Source: Campylobacteraceae bacterium
GTDB taxonomy: Bacteria; Campylobacterota; Campylobacteria; Campylobacterales; Campylobacteraceae
Direction of reading: 5' to 3'
Assembly (NCBI GenBank): GCA_031276075.1
Contig: JAISNU010000044.1
Coordinates: forward strand, 1-46,525
Length of the DNA: 46,525 nt
Shown piece after piece: positions 27,009 through 38,839 of the stretch (within the stretch, counting starts at the first letter, position 1; every line of letters starts with the position of its first letter). The notes under the pieces were generated by a model, which searched no databases, was not told the origin of the DNA, and saw only the letters and a program-made list of their open reading frames with translations. A program made the translations under genes and the position numbers.

Positions 27009-30000
27009 CTATAAATACTTGGCTACTAATGATTTTAGCGACTGTTTGCTGATGATATTCTTTTTAATCTCATCAAATTTCGCTGCTTCCGCTTCAGAGC
27101 ATGTATCAATATCATAAAAGAGTATAGTTGCTGTACGGGCGCTATTGTGTCTTTTTTCAGCTTCTTTTATGAGATTTAAAATTGCGTCCAAAGTTTCCTC
27201 TCCAAGCTCTTTGTCAAGAATAGCTATTTTTATGCGCGTACTCTCAAGGGCTCTTTTAAGTTCCGCAACATCATTTACAGACAGAATTGAATTTCCAAAC
27301 TGTTCTAATACATTTGCAAATATATTCGTTTCAAGCCTTGTTTTTTTGTATATCAAAACATCTTTTGCTTCGCTGTTTATTACAGGCGGCTGAATGATGT
27401 GTTGCGGTGGCTGAGGCGTTTCAACAGGAGCGGCTGACGGCATAGGAGTCGGCGTACTTGGCGCACTATTTGCCATGATTGATTCAAATTTTTGATTTAT
27501 AGCTTGTTCAACTTTTGGATCCGGAATAATTTTATCAGGAATAAACATATTCAAAACCCTTAAAATAGCATCTTTTTTAATAGGTTTCGTTACATATTCG
27601 TCCAATCCTTCGCCCATAAAACGCTCTCTGTCGCCTTTAAGCGCATTTGCTGTAACTGCGACTATTGGAGTGTGTTTTTTGCCTGTTGCCTGTTCGTATT
27701 TGATGATTTGATGAGTTGCTTCAACGCCGTCCATGACAGGCATAGCAATATCCATAAATATCATATCAAACTGCTCTTCTTTGTTTTTTTCAACGGCTAA
27801 AAGTCCGTTTTGAACTATCGTTATCGTAAGTCCGATATCCTGCAAAGCTCTTTTAATGAGTTTTTGATTTATCTCGTTATCTTCAGCTACAAGAATTTTT
27901 GCATCAAACATTGTTCCTGGACCTTTTGGAACAGCGCTTTGTACAGGCGGCGGCGGAGGCGGTGTTGGAATTGAAAAAGGCTGTACCGATGGCGGCGCAG
28001 GAGTTTCTGGTATCGCAGGCGGAACTTCATGAGAAAAATTAATATTTACTTTCGGCGTCTCTTCTACCCTTTCAAATACAGGTTGCTTGACAACAGTTGT
28101 CGGCGTTTCTTCTTTTAAGTCAAATTTAATATCCAATTTTGGCTCCTCATTAATTGTTGGCTCTATATTAGGCTCTTTTGGTTTTGTAATATTATTATCT
28201 ATTGTATTTATAACTGGTTCTTTGATTTCCATTTTTACTTCAATCGGCTTTTCAACTGTCGGCGTTATAAGCGGCTCATGAGGCGGAACTGTGAAAGACG
28301 GAGCTGTGTTCTCATTGAGTGGAACCGTAAAGGACGGAGTAACCGCAGGCTCTGGAGTTGGAGCCGTGAAAATCGGCTCTACGGGCGGCGCAGGCTGTAT
28401 TACAGGCTGCGGCTGAACAACTTTCGGAGCCGCTTCTTTTGGCAGTCTGCTTATTTTCTGGTCTAATACCTTAACAAGCTTTGTAATATTTATAGGTTCA
28501 AAAATAGACGATATAAAATCGGTATTAAACTCTTCAAAGCGTCTTTGTTGAGAAGGCTTCATGATTACTATGATAGGCAGTTGTATCTTTTTATACTGCT
28601 TGATATCCTCTTCGCCAACATTTTCCAAATCCAAAAATATAGAGTTGATAGAAGAGTTGTAAACGAGTTTTTTGAGTTCTTCAAATGATGAATATTGTAT
28701 AATCTGCGCGCCGAAATACTCCAAATATGATCTTGTAAATTTCTCGTAAAACTTGACATTATTGGCTTTTGTGAGCATAGCAAATCTGTATTCGCCGTAT
28801 CTGTGCAGTAAGGCTGGTTCATTTGAAGGAGTTTCCACAAGGTCTAATGCAAAGAAAAATTTGCTTCCTTTGCCTTCCGTACTTTCAACTTGCAATTGTC
28901 CGCCCATCATATCAACGAATTTTGATGAAATTGTCAGTCCAAGACCCGTTCCGCCGTATTTTCTCGTGATAGTAGAGTCAGCCTGCGAAAACGCATTGAA
29001 TATATCATGCAGTTTTGATTGGGGTATGCCCACGCCGTTATCTTCCACGCTGAATTGTATTCTGGTGTTTCCCTGTACTACGGATTCAAACCTGACAATA
29101 GAGACAATAATAGAGCCGTTTTGAGGCGTAAATTTGACGGCATTGCTCATGAGGTTAATCAAAACTTCCTTAATTTTTGTAATATCGCCTTTTAGATAAT
29201 TCGTGAGGCTTGGATCTATGTAAGCCGAAAGTTGTATATTTTTCTCTGCCGCTTTAGGTCCATAAACTTCAACGGCATTTTCAAATTCCTGAATAGGCAA
29301 AAACGGAATTTCATCAAGTTCGACTTTATTGCTTTCAATTTTAGAGAGGTCAAGAACATTGTTGATAATTGTAAGAAGATTTTCGGAGCTTTTTTGGATA
29401 ACTTCAACAAATTCAAGTTTTTCGCCGTCCAGCCCGCTCTCTTTCAAAAGATCGGTAAAGCCGATGATGCCGTTAAGCGGAGTCCTAATCTCATGCGACA
29501 TATTTGCCAAAAATATACTCTTTGCCGCGCTTGCTTCTTCGGCTTTTCTTTTCTCAAGCATAATGTTAATAAGAGCCTGATCTATAATTTTATAAGCTTT
29601 GCTTGTATCTTCTGCGGTGTCCAAATCAAGTCTGTTTTGTGTTCCAGCCAAATCCTCAACTCTTGCGAACACATTTCCAAGTTCCATCATATTTTGAAAG
29701 AATTTTCTTGCATATACAAAACCTGTCAATAGCAGCAGCAACGATATAATCCAAATGGTTGCCGAAATAGAAAATCTTGCAATAATCTCAAATGTGTAGT
29801 TGTCTATCTCTTTGTCAAGAGTATCTCTAATTGCTCCGGCGGCGGTATTTATGATTTTTATTTTATCCGACATCATTGTAAACCAAAGCGTTGGGTCAGT
29901 CATAAATGTGCCTGTAGCGGAAGCTTGCATGATACCGCTTTTAGCCTCTTCTATATCCTCATATATTCGCTTTGCTTCGTTAGAATTCAAAATTGCGTTC

Positions 30001-30689
30001 AAAGCCGTTTCTATGCCGCTTGTGTGCAAGCCTGTTGTTTGCAGCGTATTGGTTTGGCTTGAAATGCTAATCCATGTATGCAGCGCATCTTCCGATATCG
30101 GTTCATAAGAGGATAGCACGCCCGTTATAAAGCTCATCTCCTGACCGTTATACTCTATATCATGATACGCTGAAATCAAAGCGTTGCTAAGAGATGTTAT
30201 CTGGCTGTTTGTAGCCGCTAAAAGAGCGGAACTTCGCATTTCGTCCAAAAGAAGTTGGTTTATTTGCGCATAATAGTCAAAAAATACTTTTTTAGACGAA
30301 GTATCAAGATTATCAATTTGTGTTCTTATTGATGAAAGCTGCGATAACTGTTCAGCTGCATTTTTTATTCTGGGGCTCATTTCATGAGTGTTGTAAAAAA
30401 AGTTAAAACTATTTAACGCATTGTCCGTTCTGGCTCTTTGCTCAGGAATAATATCCCTTGCAATAATACCATTACTGCCTAAATATGCGTTTGCCACGCT
30501 TCTTTCAGATGCAAGCTGCATGGCTAATCCATTGAGCATAATGCTCTCTTCGTTTTTTTCTTTAAATTTCGTAATATTTTGATATGCAACAAACGAATCA
30601 TACAGATAATATGAAGAAACGAGGAATAGAATGATCAGCGGAAACTGGGCTATCAGCCTTAGCATATTTTTCGTTTTGATATTAAACAT
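27009..30689 (-). CDS. Hybrid histidine kinase with NIT-like periplasmic domain, HisKA/HATPase and receiver domains
   Basis: NIT-like [39 protein letters not shown], HATPase boxes, [17 protein letters not shown]. Confidence 0.9.
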   Translation of the reverse strand: MFNIKTKNMLRLIAQFPLIILFLVSSYYLYDSFVAYQNITKFKEKNEESIMLNGLAMQLASERSVANAYLGSNGIIARDIIPEQRARTDNALNSFNFFYNTHEMSPRIKNAAEQLSQLSSIRTQIDNLDTSSKKVFFDYYAQINQLLLDEMRSSALLAATNSQITSLSNALISAYHDIEYNGQEMSFITGVLSSYEPISEDALHTWISISSQTNTLQTTGLHTSGIETALNAILNSNEAKRIYEDIEEAKSGIMQASATGTFMTDPTLWFTMMSDKIKIINTAAGAIRDTLDKEIDNYTFEIIARFSISATIWIISLLLLLTGFVYARKFFQNMMELGNVFARVEDLAGTQNRLDLDTAEDTSKAYKIIDQALINIMLEKRKAEEASAAKSIFLANMSHEIRTPLNGIIGFTDLLKESGLDGEKLEFVEVIQKSSENLLTIINNVLDLSKIESNKVELDEIPFLPIQEFENAVEVYGPKAAEKNIQLSAYIDPSLTNYLKGDITKIKEVLINLMSNAVKFTPQNGSIIVSIVRFESVVQGNTRIQFSVEDNGVGIPQSKLHDIFNAFSQADSTITRKYGGTGLGLTISSKFVDMMGGQLQVESTEGKGSKFFFALDLVETPSNEPALLHRYGEYRFAMLTKANNVKFYEKFTRSYLEYFGAQIIQYSSFEELKKLVYNSSINSIFLDLENVGEEDIKQYKKIQLPIIVIMKPSQQRRFEEFNTDFISSIFEPINITKLVKVLDQKISRLPKEAAPKVVQPQPVIQPAPPVEPIFTAPTPEPAVTPSFTVPLNENTAPSFTVPPHEPLITPTVEKPIEVKMEIKEPVINTIDNNITKPKEPNIEPTINEEPKLDIKFDLKEETPTTVVKQPVFERVEETPKVNINFSHEVPPAIPETPAPPSVQPFSIPTPPPPPPVQSAVPKGPGTMFDAKILVAEDNEINQKLIKRALQDIGLTITIVQNGLLAVEKNKEEQFDMIFMDIAMPVMDGVEATHQIIKYEQATGKKHTPIVAVTANALKGDRERFMGEGLDEYVTKPIKKDAILRVLNMFIPDKIIPDPKVEQAINQKFESIMANSAPSTPTPMPSAAPVETPQPPQHIIQPPVINSEAKDVLIYKKTRLETNIFANVLEQFGNSILSVNDVAELKRALESTRIKIAILDKELGEETLDAILNLIKEAEKRHNSARTATILFYDIDTCSEAEAAKFDEIKKNIISKQSLKSLVAKYL

Positions 30690-30706
30690 AGTGCCTAATC
30701 CTTAAA

Positions 30707-31606
30707 TTATAATTTCAATGCCGACTGTTTGAATTCGGAAGCGGTCTCTTCAAGTTCTCGCAATATTTCGCGCTTATCGGCGCTTGTATCTGTAGATAAT
30801 AATTTTTGAAAACTTTGAACCAACTCTTTTATTCTTAAATTGCTTCCTATTCCAATCAAATTCGCCAGCACGCTTTTTATTTTTGCCGTATCCTTATTTT
30901 CGTAAAGCGCATGCAAAGATTTAACGCTCTCTTCCAGATAGGAAGCATATTCTTTCATGTATTTGACGACATCTTCTTTGTCTATGCCGAGTATATCGGA
31001 AACTTCTTGAATGTCTATTTTGACGACAATAGCCTCTCTCTTTTGCTCTGCGCTGTTTTGATTTAAATTCTCATCAGCAGAAATCTTTTTCTCGTTTTCA
31101 GTTCCGCCGCCGTTAAAAGGCGCAGGATCGGCGTCATCCATGATAAATGTAACTTTTGCATTGTCTTCCGCTCCGTTTTCCGCACTTTTGCCGAAATTAA
31201 CTCTCGCGCTCACAGGCTCTTCTTTGATTTTAAATATCGGCTGTTTGTTTGCAGCGGTATTTTCAATGCTTGCGGTATCTATATAGCGTATATCGTTTAG
31301 AGATACAAGATAATATTTGCCGCTTTTAGCATCAGAGAGAAATATCTCGGCAATGGAAATGGAAGCTCCTATTTCACCGCCGTTTCGCTGTTTTATGATG
31401 ACATTTTTACTTGGAAGGCTGCCGTTTAAAACATAATTGATCCATGAGAAGTCATCAAATTTATGTACATACCCCTGCTTATTGACAAAAAGGTCTGCTA
31501 CATCGTTGTTGTATGCCATAAAAGCGCTCATATCTTCATACCCCAAAACAGAAAGAACATCCGCACTCACACCGATAAATTTGGTGTCTTTATCATATAA
31601 AATCAA
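30707..31606 (-). CDS. PAS domain plus degenerate HPt-like protein
   Basis: PAS-like N-terminus; C-terminal helical bundle with LANLIGIGSNLRI in place of the aHxLKGxaxnLG HPt motif. Confidence 0.6.
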   Translation of the reverse strand: MILYDKDTKFIGVSADVLSVLGYEDMSAFMAYNNDVADLFVNKQGYVHKFDDFSWINYVLNGSLPSKNVIIKQRNGGEIGASISIAEIFLSDAKSGKYYLVSLNDIRYIDTASIENTAANKQPIFKIKEEPVSARVNFGKSAENGAEDNAKVTFIMDDADPAPFNGGGTENEKKISADENLNQNSAEQKREAIVVKIDIQEVSDILGIDKEDVVKYMKEYASYLEESVKSLHALYENKDTAKIKSVLANLIGIGSNLRIKELVQSFQKLLSTDTSADKREILRELEETASEFKQSALKL

Positions 31607-31824
31607 AGTCTATTTCCTTCAAAAATATAATTTGTGTACATTCTATCTTATATTAGATTAAATAAATCTTGTGAAAAGCGCGTTATATAAGCCCATATAG
31701 CATTTTAAAGCTCATATTTTAAATAATAAAACGCAATATTAATATATTTTAAGCTTTCATGTAAATAGCTTTACATGATTTTGTTTTTTATGCAGCTGAT
31801 TTCAAAATGCAAAAACAAAGCAAA

Positions 31825-31854
31825 CTCCCTGAAATTTTTGTATCTTTCAGGGAG
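31825..31854 (-). terminator. Terminator downstream of glnA
   Basis: CTCCCTGAAA...TTTCAGGGAG stem followed on the minus strand by TTTGCTTTGTTTTTG. Confidence 0.75.
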
Positions 31855-31864
31855 GAGGCAAAAG

Positions 31865-33292
31865 TTAGCAGGAGTATGTCGTCTTAAACTCAAATGCAGT
31901 AGGACGAGCCTCGTAAGGCCATACCTGCGTAGAGAATTTATAGTGCTGATATGTTTGTATAAAGTCGTCGGTCATTATCGGCTTGAGATAATTATTATCG
32001 CGAATCAATGCTTCAAGAGAGCCTCTTAAAGTATGCGGCATTTGCTCTATGCCTTTTTCGCGTATTTCGTCAAGCGTGAGTTCAAACAAATCTTCGTCCA
32101 TAGGACCTATCGGTTCTATTTTGTTTTTAATTCCGTCGAGTCCCGCTAAAAGCATAGCGGTAAACGCCAAATAGGGGCATGAAGAGGAGTCTGGAAATCT
32201 CATTTCCACACGAACTGATTTTTCGCCCGAACCGTAAGGAATACGGCATGATGCGGATCTATTTTGTGATGAAAATGTCAATATTGACGGAGCTTCAAAA
32301 CCGGGAATCAATCTTTTATAAGAATTTGTTGATGGATTTGTAAATGCTGCAACGCTTCTTGCATGCGCCAAAACGCCGCCGATATAATAGCGTGCAAGGT
32401 CGCTTAAATTAGCGTAAGAACCTTTATTAAAAAAAAGATTTTTACCCTCTTTCCATATTGATTGATGCACATGCATGCCGCTTCCGTTATCGCCGTAGAG
32501 CGGTTTTGGCATAAAAGTTGCAGTTTTGCCGTTTAAATGGGCTACCATTTTGACTACATATTTGTATTTTTGAACATTATCCGCAGCTTCAATCAGATTG
32601 CCGAATTTTACGCCTATCTCGCCTTGAGCCTGCGCAACTTCATGGTGAAGAACGAAAGTTTCAATGCCGATTTGGTTTAGCACTTGAACCATTTCAGCTC
32701 TCAAATCAACCATAGAATCTATCGGCTGAACAGGAAAATAACCGCCTTTTGTGCCGGGTCTGTGTCCTGTGTTGTAACCGTCTTTATAGTCTGCGGCGCT
32801 GTTCCATACGCCCTCTTCGGAATCAACCTCATAATATCCGCAGTTGATGTCGTCTCTTATCTTTACATTGTCAAATACGAAAAACTCGTTTTCGGGTCCG
32901 AAATAAGCTTCATCGCCGATACCTGATTTTCTAAGATGTTCAAGCGCTTTTTTGGCGATGCTTCGCGGACACTTTTCGTATAAATCGCCCTTATAGATAT
33001 CATATACATCACAAAATACTACAATCGTAGCATCTGCTGTAAAAGGGTCTAAAAATGCCGTAGGCACATCGGGAATCAACAGCATATCGGATTTGTTGAT
33101 AGGCTGCCATGCTTCTATAGATGAGCCGTCAAACGGAATGGATTTGATAGATTCTTCATTAACAGCTTCCATACTGTAAGTTAGATGATGCCAAGCTCCC
33201 TTTAAATCGGTAAATCTAAAATCTACAAATTTAACCTCATTTTTTTTGCAAAATGCGAAAAACTCCTGCGCATTATTTACAAATTTGCCCAT
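31865..33292 (-). CDS. glnA: Glutamine synthetase type I
   Basis: [45 protein letters not shown]. Confidence 0.97.
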   Translation of the reverse strand: MGKFVNNAQEFFAFCKKNEVKFVDFRFTDLKGAWHHLTYSMEAVNEESIKSIPFDGSSIEAWQPINKSDMLLIPDVPTAFLDPFTADATIVVFCDVYDIYKGDLYEKCPRSIAKKALEHLRKSGIGDEAYFGPENEFFVFDNVKIRDDINCGYYEVDSEEGVWNSAADYKDGYNTGHRPGTKGGYFPVQPIDSMVDLRAEMVQVLNQIGIETFVLHHEVAQAQGEIGVKFGNLIEAADNVQKYKYVVKMVAHLNGKTATFMPKPLYGDNGSGMHVHQSIWKEGKNLFFNKGSYANLSDLARYYIGGVLAHARSVAAFTNPSTNSYKRLIPGFEAPSILTFSSQNRSASCRIPYGSGEKSVRVEMRFPDSSSCPYLAFTAMLLAGLDGIKNKIEPIGPMDEDLFELTLDEIREKGIEQMPHTLRGSLEALIRDNNYLKPIMTDDFIQTYQHYKFSTQVWPYEARPTAFEFKTTYSC

Positions 33293-33364
33293 AAAGACTC
33301 CTTAAAATTAAAATTTTTGCAATTATTATACTTATTGTCAGCATAAACTCACATTACAAAATGG

Positions 33365-34144
33365 TTAAAATTTAACCAAACTTCTATCTCTTTTTAAGAA
33401 AACCGCGCATTTATCATAGCCGCATTCTCTTGCCAGCGCTTCCGCTTCCGCGCTTTTGTATGCTACATGTTCTATCTCATGAGCATCCGAACCGAAAGTT
33501 ACCGCAATGTCAAGTTCGCCCGCCGCCTCCAAAATAGCGCGCGAAGGATACTGTTCGCTTATCGGTTTTCTAAAGCCTGCCGTATTTATTTCTATCGCCA
33601 TATCGGCTTTTTTTATCGCTTTAAGCGCGTTTTTGGATAAAATTCTCATGTCTGTTTTGGGCAGATACTTAAATATTTTAAGCAAATCAATATGCCCCAC
33701 AATATCAAAAAGTCCGCATTTTGCCATTTTTTCTATTGCGTCAAAATAGTCCTGCCATATTTTGTCTATATTTTTATTTTTATAACAACCGATAAATTCG
33801 GGATTGTCAAATCCCCATTTGTCCAAAAAATGCACAGAACCTATAAAATAGTCCACTTTTCGCTCCATGACGCGCGCATCTATGAGCGAGTCTAAAAAAT
33901 CCACCTCATAGCCGACAAGTACGGTTATGCTGGACTTAAATTCGCTTTGCGCCTCTTTTATCATTTTTTCATAAAGCGGCATTTGATCAAAATCCATTCT
34001 GTACTCTTTGTCAAATTTCATCGGCGCATGGTCTGAAAAACCGAAATATTCCGTCCCCGCTTCAATCGCCTTTTTTACATACTCTCTCGGCGTTCCGTCG
34101 GCATGTTTGCAAAGCGGAGTGTGGTTGTGCAAATCTACTCTCAT
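33365..34144 (-). CDS. PHP-domain histidinol-phosphatase family
   Basis: MRVDLHNHTPLCKHADGTPREYV, DHAPM, GSDAHEIEHV. Confidence 0.85.
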   Translation of the reverse strand: MRVDLHNHTPLCKHADGTPREYVKKAIEAGTEYFGFSDHAPMKFDKEYRMDFDQMPLYEKMIKEAQSEFKSSITVLVGYEVDFLDSLIDARVMERKVDYFIGSVHFLDKWGFDNPEFIGCYKNKNIDKIWQDYFDAIEKMAKCGLFDIVGHIDLLKIFKYLPKTDMRILSKNALKAIKKADMAIEINTAGFRKPISEQYPSRAILEAAGELDIAVTFGSDAHEIEHVAYKSAEAEALARECGYDKCAVFLKRDRSLVKF

Positions 34145-34239
34145 GAATACCTTTTTTGTTTTGGCTAAAAATATAAAGTTGAATTATATATATTTTTTTA
34201 TATAATTTCGCATAATTTTTAAACTCAAAGGAATTTTTT

Positions 34240-34614
34240 ATGGAGAAGGAGTTTGATATTTTAAGCGCAAAGCTTAATATAATTAAGGATTCAATGGCTG
34301 AAATAGAAAATTTTGCCCGCAAACAGTCCGAACTTTTTGAAGTTTTAAGCAGAAAATTTCCAAATATAGAGCAGTTTACCAATGCTTTGAAAGAGGCGCA
34401 TGAATTGCAGGAACGAATGAATCATTTGGAAGCGGAAGCCGCTATATGCGCACGGACTGTCGGTATTTTATCCGCAAAACTCAACTCCGAAAAAAATACG
34501 CTTAAAGAAAAACAAGAGACAGTACATATGCTTATTGAAACTTTAAGCAAAATAGACGGCATGGACGAAACGACGCTCAATAATTTGAAAAAACTCATGA
34601 GCGGTTTTAAATAG
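34240..34614 (+). CDS. Hypothetical coiled-coil protein
   Basis: 124-aa heptad-rich ORF abutting the U32 peptidase gene. Confidence 0.6.
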   Translation: MEKEFDILSAKLNIIKDSMAEIENFARKQSELFEVLSRKFPNIEQFTNALKEAHELQERMNHLEAEAAICARTVGILSAKLNSEKNTLKEKQETVHMLIETLSKIDGMDETTLNNLKKLMSGFK

Positions 34615-35870
34615 TGAGAGCCGAACTTTTAGCGCCTGCTGGAAATTTCGAAAAACTGAAAATCGCTCTTGCTTACGGAGCTGACGCCGTTTACGGCGGA
34701 GTCAGCCATTTTTCGCTGCGTATCCGTTCAGGTAAGGAATTTACATATGAAAGCTTTAAGGAAGCGATTGATTATACGCACGCTTTTGGCAAAAAAATAT
34801 ATGTAACGATAAACGGATTTCCATTCAATTCGCAGTTAAAACTTTTGGAAAAACATATTGAAACTGTAGCCAAAATGGAGCCTGACGCTTTTATCGTTGC
34901 CGCTCCGGGAGTTATAAGGCTTGCGCAAAAGATAGCTCCGCATATCCCGATACATCTCTCTACGCAGGCGAATGTTTTGAACTGTTTGGATGCCGAGATT
35001 TATTATGAAATGGGCGTGAAACGCATAGTCGCGGCGCGAGAAGTAAGTTTAAATGATTTGAAGGATTTCAAGAAAAGGCTGCCGAAACTTGAAATAGAAG
35101 TATTTGTACATGGCTCCATGTGCTTTGCTTACAGCGGCAGGTGTCTTATCAGCGCCGTTCAGAGCGGGCGCGTGCCAAATCGCGGAAGCTGTGCGAATGA
35201 TTGCAGGTTTGCATATACGCTTTACGCTAAAAACGAGGAGAGCGGAACGCTTTTTTGCATAGAACAGTCGGCGGACGAAGGGACTTATATATTCAATGCA
35301 AAAGATTTAAATCTTATGCCGCACATGAAAGAGATTTTAGGCAGCGGCATTATTGACGCCCTTAAAATAGAGGGCAGAACCAAAAGTCCTTATTATACGG
35401 CGGCAGCTACAAACGCTTACAGAAAGGCAGTTGACGGATATTATGCGGATAATTTTGATTTGCCTTCTTATCAAAGAGAGCTTGAAAGCATAAAAAACAG
35501 AGGATTTAGCGAAGGATATCTTATCCAAAGACCTCATGAGAGAAACAATACGCAAAATATAGACTCAACGCTTCTGGAAGGCACCCATCAAGTTTATGCA
35601 AAAGTCAATGAGGACGGGATAAGTTTCAAAGCAAAAGATAGAGTTGATGTCGGCGGAGTTTATGAGATATTGACGCATGGCTCTATAAGCGCATGCGATA
35701 ATGCTGTCGGCAGGATTTGGCAGGAAGAGGGCGTTTGGAAAATAATGATGCGTGAGTTAAAAAGCGTTAGCGGCAAGAGTTACGAAGCGGTTCACAGCGG
35801 CAATACAAACGATATACTTTTGCCTGCCGCGCTGAGTGCATTTACATTTTTCAGAAAAAAGACAGAGTGA
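34614..35870 (+). CDS. U32 family peptidase (TrhP/YegQ-like)
   Basis: RAELLAPAGNFEKLKIALAYGADAVYGG, HGSMCFAYSGRC, NRGSCANDCRF. Confidence 0.9.
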   Translation: MRAELLAPAGNFEKLKIALAYGADAVYGGVSHFSLRIRSGKEFTYESFKEAIDYTHAFGKKIYVTINGFPFNSQLKLLEKHIETVAKMEPDAFIVAAPGVIRLAQKIAPHIPIHLSTQANVLNCLDAEIYYEMGVKRIVAAREVSLNDLKDFKKRLPKLEIEVFVHGSMCFAYSGRCLISAVQSGRVPNRGSCANDCRFAYTLYAKNEESGTLFCIEQSADEGTYIFNAKDLNLMPHMKEILGSGIIDALKIEGRTKSPYYTAAATNAYRKAVDGYYADNFDLPSYQRELESIKNRGFSEGYLIQRPHERNNTQNIDSTLLEGTHQVYAKVNEDGISFKAKDRVDVGGVYEILTHGSISACDNAVGRIWQEEGVWKIMMRELKSVSGKSYEAVHSGNTNDILLPAALSAFTFFRKKTE

Positions 35871-35927
35871 TTTTTTTGTATTTAATTTTGATACAATACG
35901 GTTTTTAAACAACATCGGAGTAAAAAA

Positions 35928-36431
35928 GTGAAATTCGTTTCTATTATTATAGGAAGCAAGAGCGATTATGACGCCATGAGCGAGTGCGCCAAAACGCTTG
36001 AGAAATTTAATGTCAAATATGAGCTTGTAGTCTCTTCCGCCCATAGAAGTGCAGAGAGGACAAAAACTTATGTAAAAAACGCAGAAGCAAAAGGCGCGGT
36101 TGTTTTTATAGCGGCGGCAGGAATGGCGGCGCATCTGGCGGGCGCTGTGGCTGCTATTACAACATGTCCTGTTATAGGCGTTCCAATGGCAGGTTCAGCC
36201 GTAAATGGTATAGACGCGCTGTTTTCTACGGTTCAAATGCCCTCAGGCATGCCTGTGGCTACAGTAGCGATAGGCAAAACGGGAGCCGTAAACAGCGCCT
36301 ATTTAGCCATGCAGATACTCTCTTTGAGCAATGAAGAGCTTTTTGTAAAACTTCAAGAGGACAGAGTCAAAAAAGCAAAACAGGTAGAAGCGGACTCAAA
36401 AGATATAGAAGTTTTGATAAGCGGTATTTGA
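35928..36431 (+). CDS. purE: 5-(carboxyamino)imidazole ribonucleotide mutase
   Basis: [37 protein letters not shown]. Confidence 0.95.
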   Translation: MKFVSIIIGSKSDYDAMSECAKTLEKFNVKYELVVSSAHRSAERTKTYVKNAEAKGAVVFIAAAGMAAHLAGAVAAITTCPVIGVPMAGSAVNGIDALFSTVQMPSGMPVATVAIGKTGAVNSAYLAMQILSLSNEELFVKLQEDRVKKAKQVEADSKDIEVLISGI

Positions 36432-36531
36432 TAAAGCCGCGCTTTGCGCTGCTAAAAAGTATTTTTGCAGGACTTTAAACAAAAAATCGTATAATGACGC
36501 TTTTATTTTTGCAAATAAGGAAAGAGAAACT

Positions 36532-37395
36532 ATGATGACATTCAGCGAAATACTGCTTGCATTGCAGGATTTTTGGCAAAAGCAAGGATGCAATATAATT
36601 CAGCCGTATGATATTCCATCGGGTGCGGGCACTTTTCATAATGCGACATTTTTGCGCTCTTTGGGCAAAAAGCCGTGGTCAGCTGCGTATGTTGCGCCGA
36701 GCAGAAGACCGACAGACGGCAGATACGCTGAAAATCCGAATCGTCTGGGCAGTTATTATCAGTTTCAAGTAATTATAAAGCCAAGTCCAGATGGAATTCA
36801 GGCGCTCTACCTGAAAAGTCTTGAATCTTTGGGGTTAGAGACAAAAAAACATGATATACGATTTGTGGAAGATAATTGGGAATCCCCGACTTTAGGTGCA
36901 TGGGGGCTTGGCTGGGAAGTTTGGCTGGACGGCATGGAAGTTACGCAGTTTACCTATTTTCAGCAAGTCGGCGGTATACCATGCGATCCTGTTCCTGTGG
37001 AGATAACATACGGCGTTGAAAGGCTTGCGATGTATCTGCAAGAGGTTGATTCGGTATTTGACATAGTGTGGAATTCCAATGAATACGGCACTACGACTTA
37101 TCGCGATGTGCATCATGAGAGTGAATATGAGTTTAGCAAATACCATTTTGAAGTTGCGGATATACAGATGCTTTTTACTCAATTTGAAGCCGTGCAGCTT
37201 GAATGCAAACGCTGCCTTGATGCAAATCTTCCGCTTCCCGCTTATGATTATTGTCTGCTTGCATCCCACATTTTCAATATTTTGGATGCGCGAAAAGCGA
37301 TATCCGTAACGGAGAGGCAAAATTATATCCTGAAAATTCGCGAACTTACAAAAGGGTGCGCCTTGAAATATCAAGAGAGTATTAATGAAGATTGA
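36532..37395 (+). CDS. glyQ: Glycyl-tRNA synthetase alpha subunit
   Basis: [53 protein letters not shown]. Confidence 0.97.
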   Translation: MMTFSEILLALQDFWQKQGCNIIQPYDIPSGAGTFHNATFLRSLGKKPWSAAYVAPSRRPTDGRYAENPNRLGSYYQFQVIIKPSPDGIQALYLKSLESLGLETKKHDIRFVEDNWESPTLGAWGLGWEVWLDGMEVTQFTYFQQVGGIPCDPVPVEITYGVERLAMYLQEVDSVFDIVWNSNEYGTTTYRDVHHESEYEFSKYHFEVADIQMLFTQFEAVQLECKRCLDANLPLPAYDYCLLASHIFNILDARKAISVTERQNYILKIRELTKGCALKYQESINED

Positions 37396-38107
37396 GAAAA
37401 TCTACGAGTTTTTAAACTCTCTAAGTCCTTTTGAACTTCAAGAGGAGTGGGATAACAGCGGGCTTATCGCAGGTTCTATGCAAGATGAAGCGGAGAGTAT
37501 TTGCATTTGTTTGGATTTGAGTTTGGAGGCAGTTTTGAAAGCGGACAAAAAGACGCTTTTCATTGTTCACCACCCGCTTGTTTTTAAATCGCTGAAAAAA
37601 TTTGATTATTCAAAATATCCGACCAGCATTTTAAAAGCAGCGATAGCAAAAGAGTGCGCAATTATCGCCATGCACACAAACATAGACAAAACGCATTTAA
37701 ACCGTTTTGTACTTGAAGAGATTCTTGATTTTAAAACGCTGAAAAGCGATGGATTTATCAGCTATTTTGAAACGGATAAAAGTTTTGACGAACTTGTCTT
37801 TTATATAAAAGAGAGATTGCAAAACGCTGTGATAAAAGTCGTTTCTGTAAACAAACAGATAAAAAAAGCCGCTTTTTGCGCCGGTTCAGGCGGAGATTTG
37901 CTTGGCGGCATAGAAGCGGATTGTTTCATTAGCGGAGATTTTAAATATCATCATGCAATAGAGGCAAAAGAGAATAATATAGCCCTTATAGACGCGGGAC
38001 ATTTTGAGAGTGAACGCTATTTTCCGCACATGTTAAGCAGTCATTTGAAAAATTTTCCATTAAAGGCTATAATAACAGATTGCAAAAACCCGTTTGAGTA
38101 CAAATAA
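37385..38107 (+). CDS. Nif3-like dinuclear metal center family protein
   Basis: [37 protein letters not shown]. Confidence 0.9.
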   Translation: MKIEKIYEFLNSLSPFELQEEWDNSGLIAGSMQDEAESICICLDLSLEAVLKADKKTLFIVHHPLVFKSLKKFDYSKYPTSILKAAIAKECAIIAMHTNIDKTHLNRFVLEEILDFKTLKSDGFISYFETDKSFDELVFYIKERLQNAVIKVVSVNKQIKKAAFCAGSGGDLLGGIEADCFISGDFKYHHAIEAKENNIALIDAGHFESERYFPHMLSSHLKNFPLKAIITDCKNPFEYK

Positions 38108-38125
38108 TTTAAGGATATAAAAAAT

Positions 38126-38839
38126 ATGAACAAATATCTAAATCAACTTGTGAAGCTTTCCGAGATAAACAAAGAGATAGATGCTTTTGAGCCAAGAATT
38201 CAAAGGATAGAGAAGAGTATAAGCATTGCTTTTGAAAAAGCCAAAAATGCCGCCGAGAGCGCTGAACTGATAGAAGCGGAGATAAAAGAAGCAAAATTGA
38301 AAAAGCTTAAAAATGAGAGCCTTTTAGCCGAATTGTCCGAAAAATTGAAAAGCATTGGTAAAAAAACCTCTGCGGTCAAGAGCGAAAAAGAGGTCAAAGC
38401 TTTGCAGCTTGAGGAAGATATCGCAAAAGAACAGTGCGATTTTGCCAATGAAGAGATAGCGAGATTTGAAAAAATAGTAGAATTGAAAGAGAGCGAAAAA
38501 ATCAAGGCAGAAGGGCTTTATGAGGAGCTTCAAAAGGCTGCGGAAGAGGTCAGCCTCTCTATGGAAAAAGAGAAAAATGCAATAAAAGAAGAGATGTCCT
38601 CGGCATACGCCAGAAAAGAAGAACTTGTAAGTACAATGAGCCAACGAATTCTCTCTTTCTATGAAAAAATTAGAAAATGGGCGCATAACAGTGCAGTAGT
38701 TCCCGTTAAAAAGCAGGCATGCTACGGCTGCTTCATGCGCATAAACGATAAAACGAACGCTTTGGTTGTGCAAAGCGAAGATATCGTTACATGTCCTCAT
38801 TGCGGACGAATTTTATATAAGGAAGCTGCGCAAAATTAA
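38126..38839 (+). CDS. Coiled-coil zinc-ribbon protein
   Basis: Long coiled coil; C-terminal CYGCFMRI...CPHCGRILY. Confidence 0.85.
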   Translation: MNKYLNQLVKLSEINKEIDAFEPRIQRIEKSISIAFEKAKNAAESAELIEAEIKEAKLKKLKNESLLAELSEKLKSIGKKTSAVKSEKEVKALQLEEDIAKEQCDFANEEIARFEKIVELKESEKIKAEGLYEELQKAAEEVSLSMEKEKNAIKEEMSSAYARKEELVSTMSQRILSFYEKIRKWAHNSAVVPVKKQACYGCFMRINDKTNALVVQSEDIVTCPHCGRILYKEAAQN

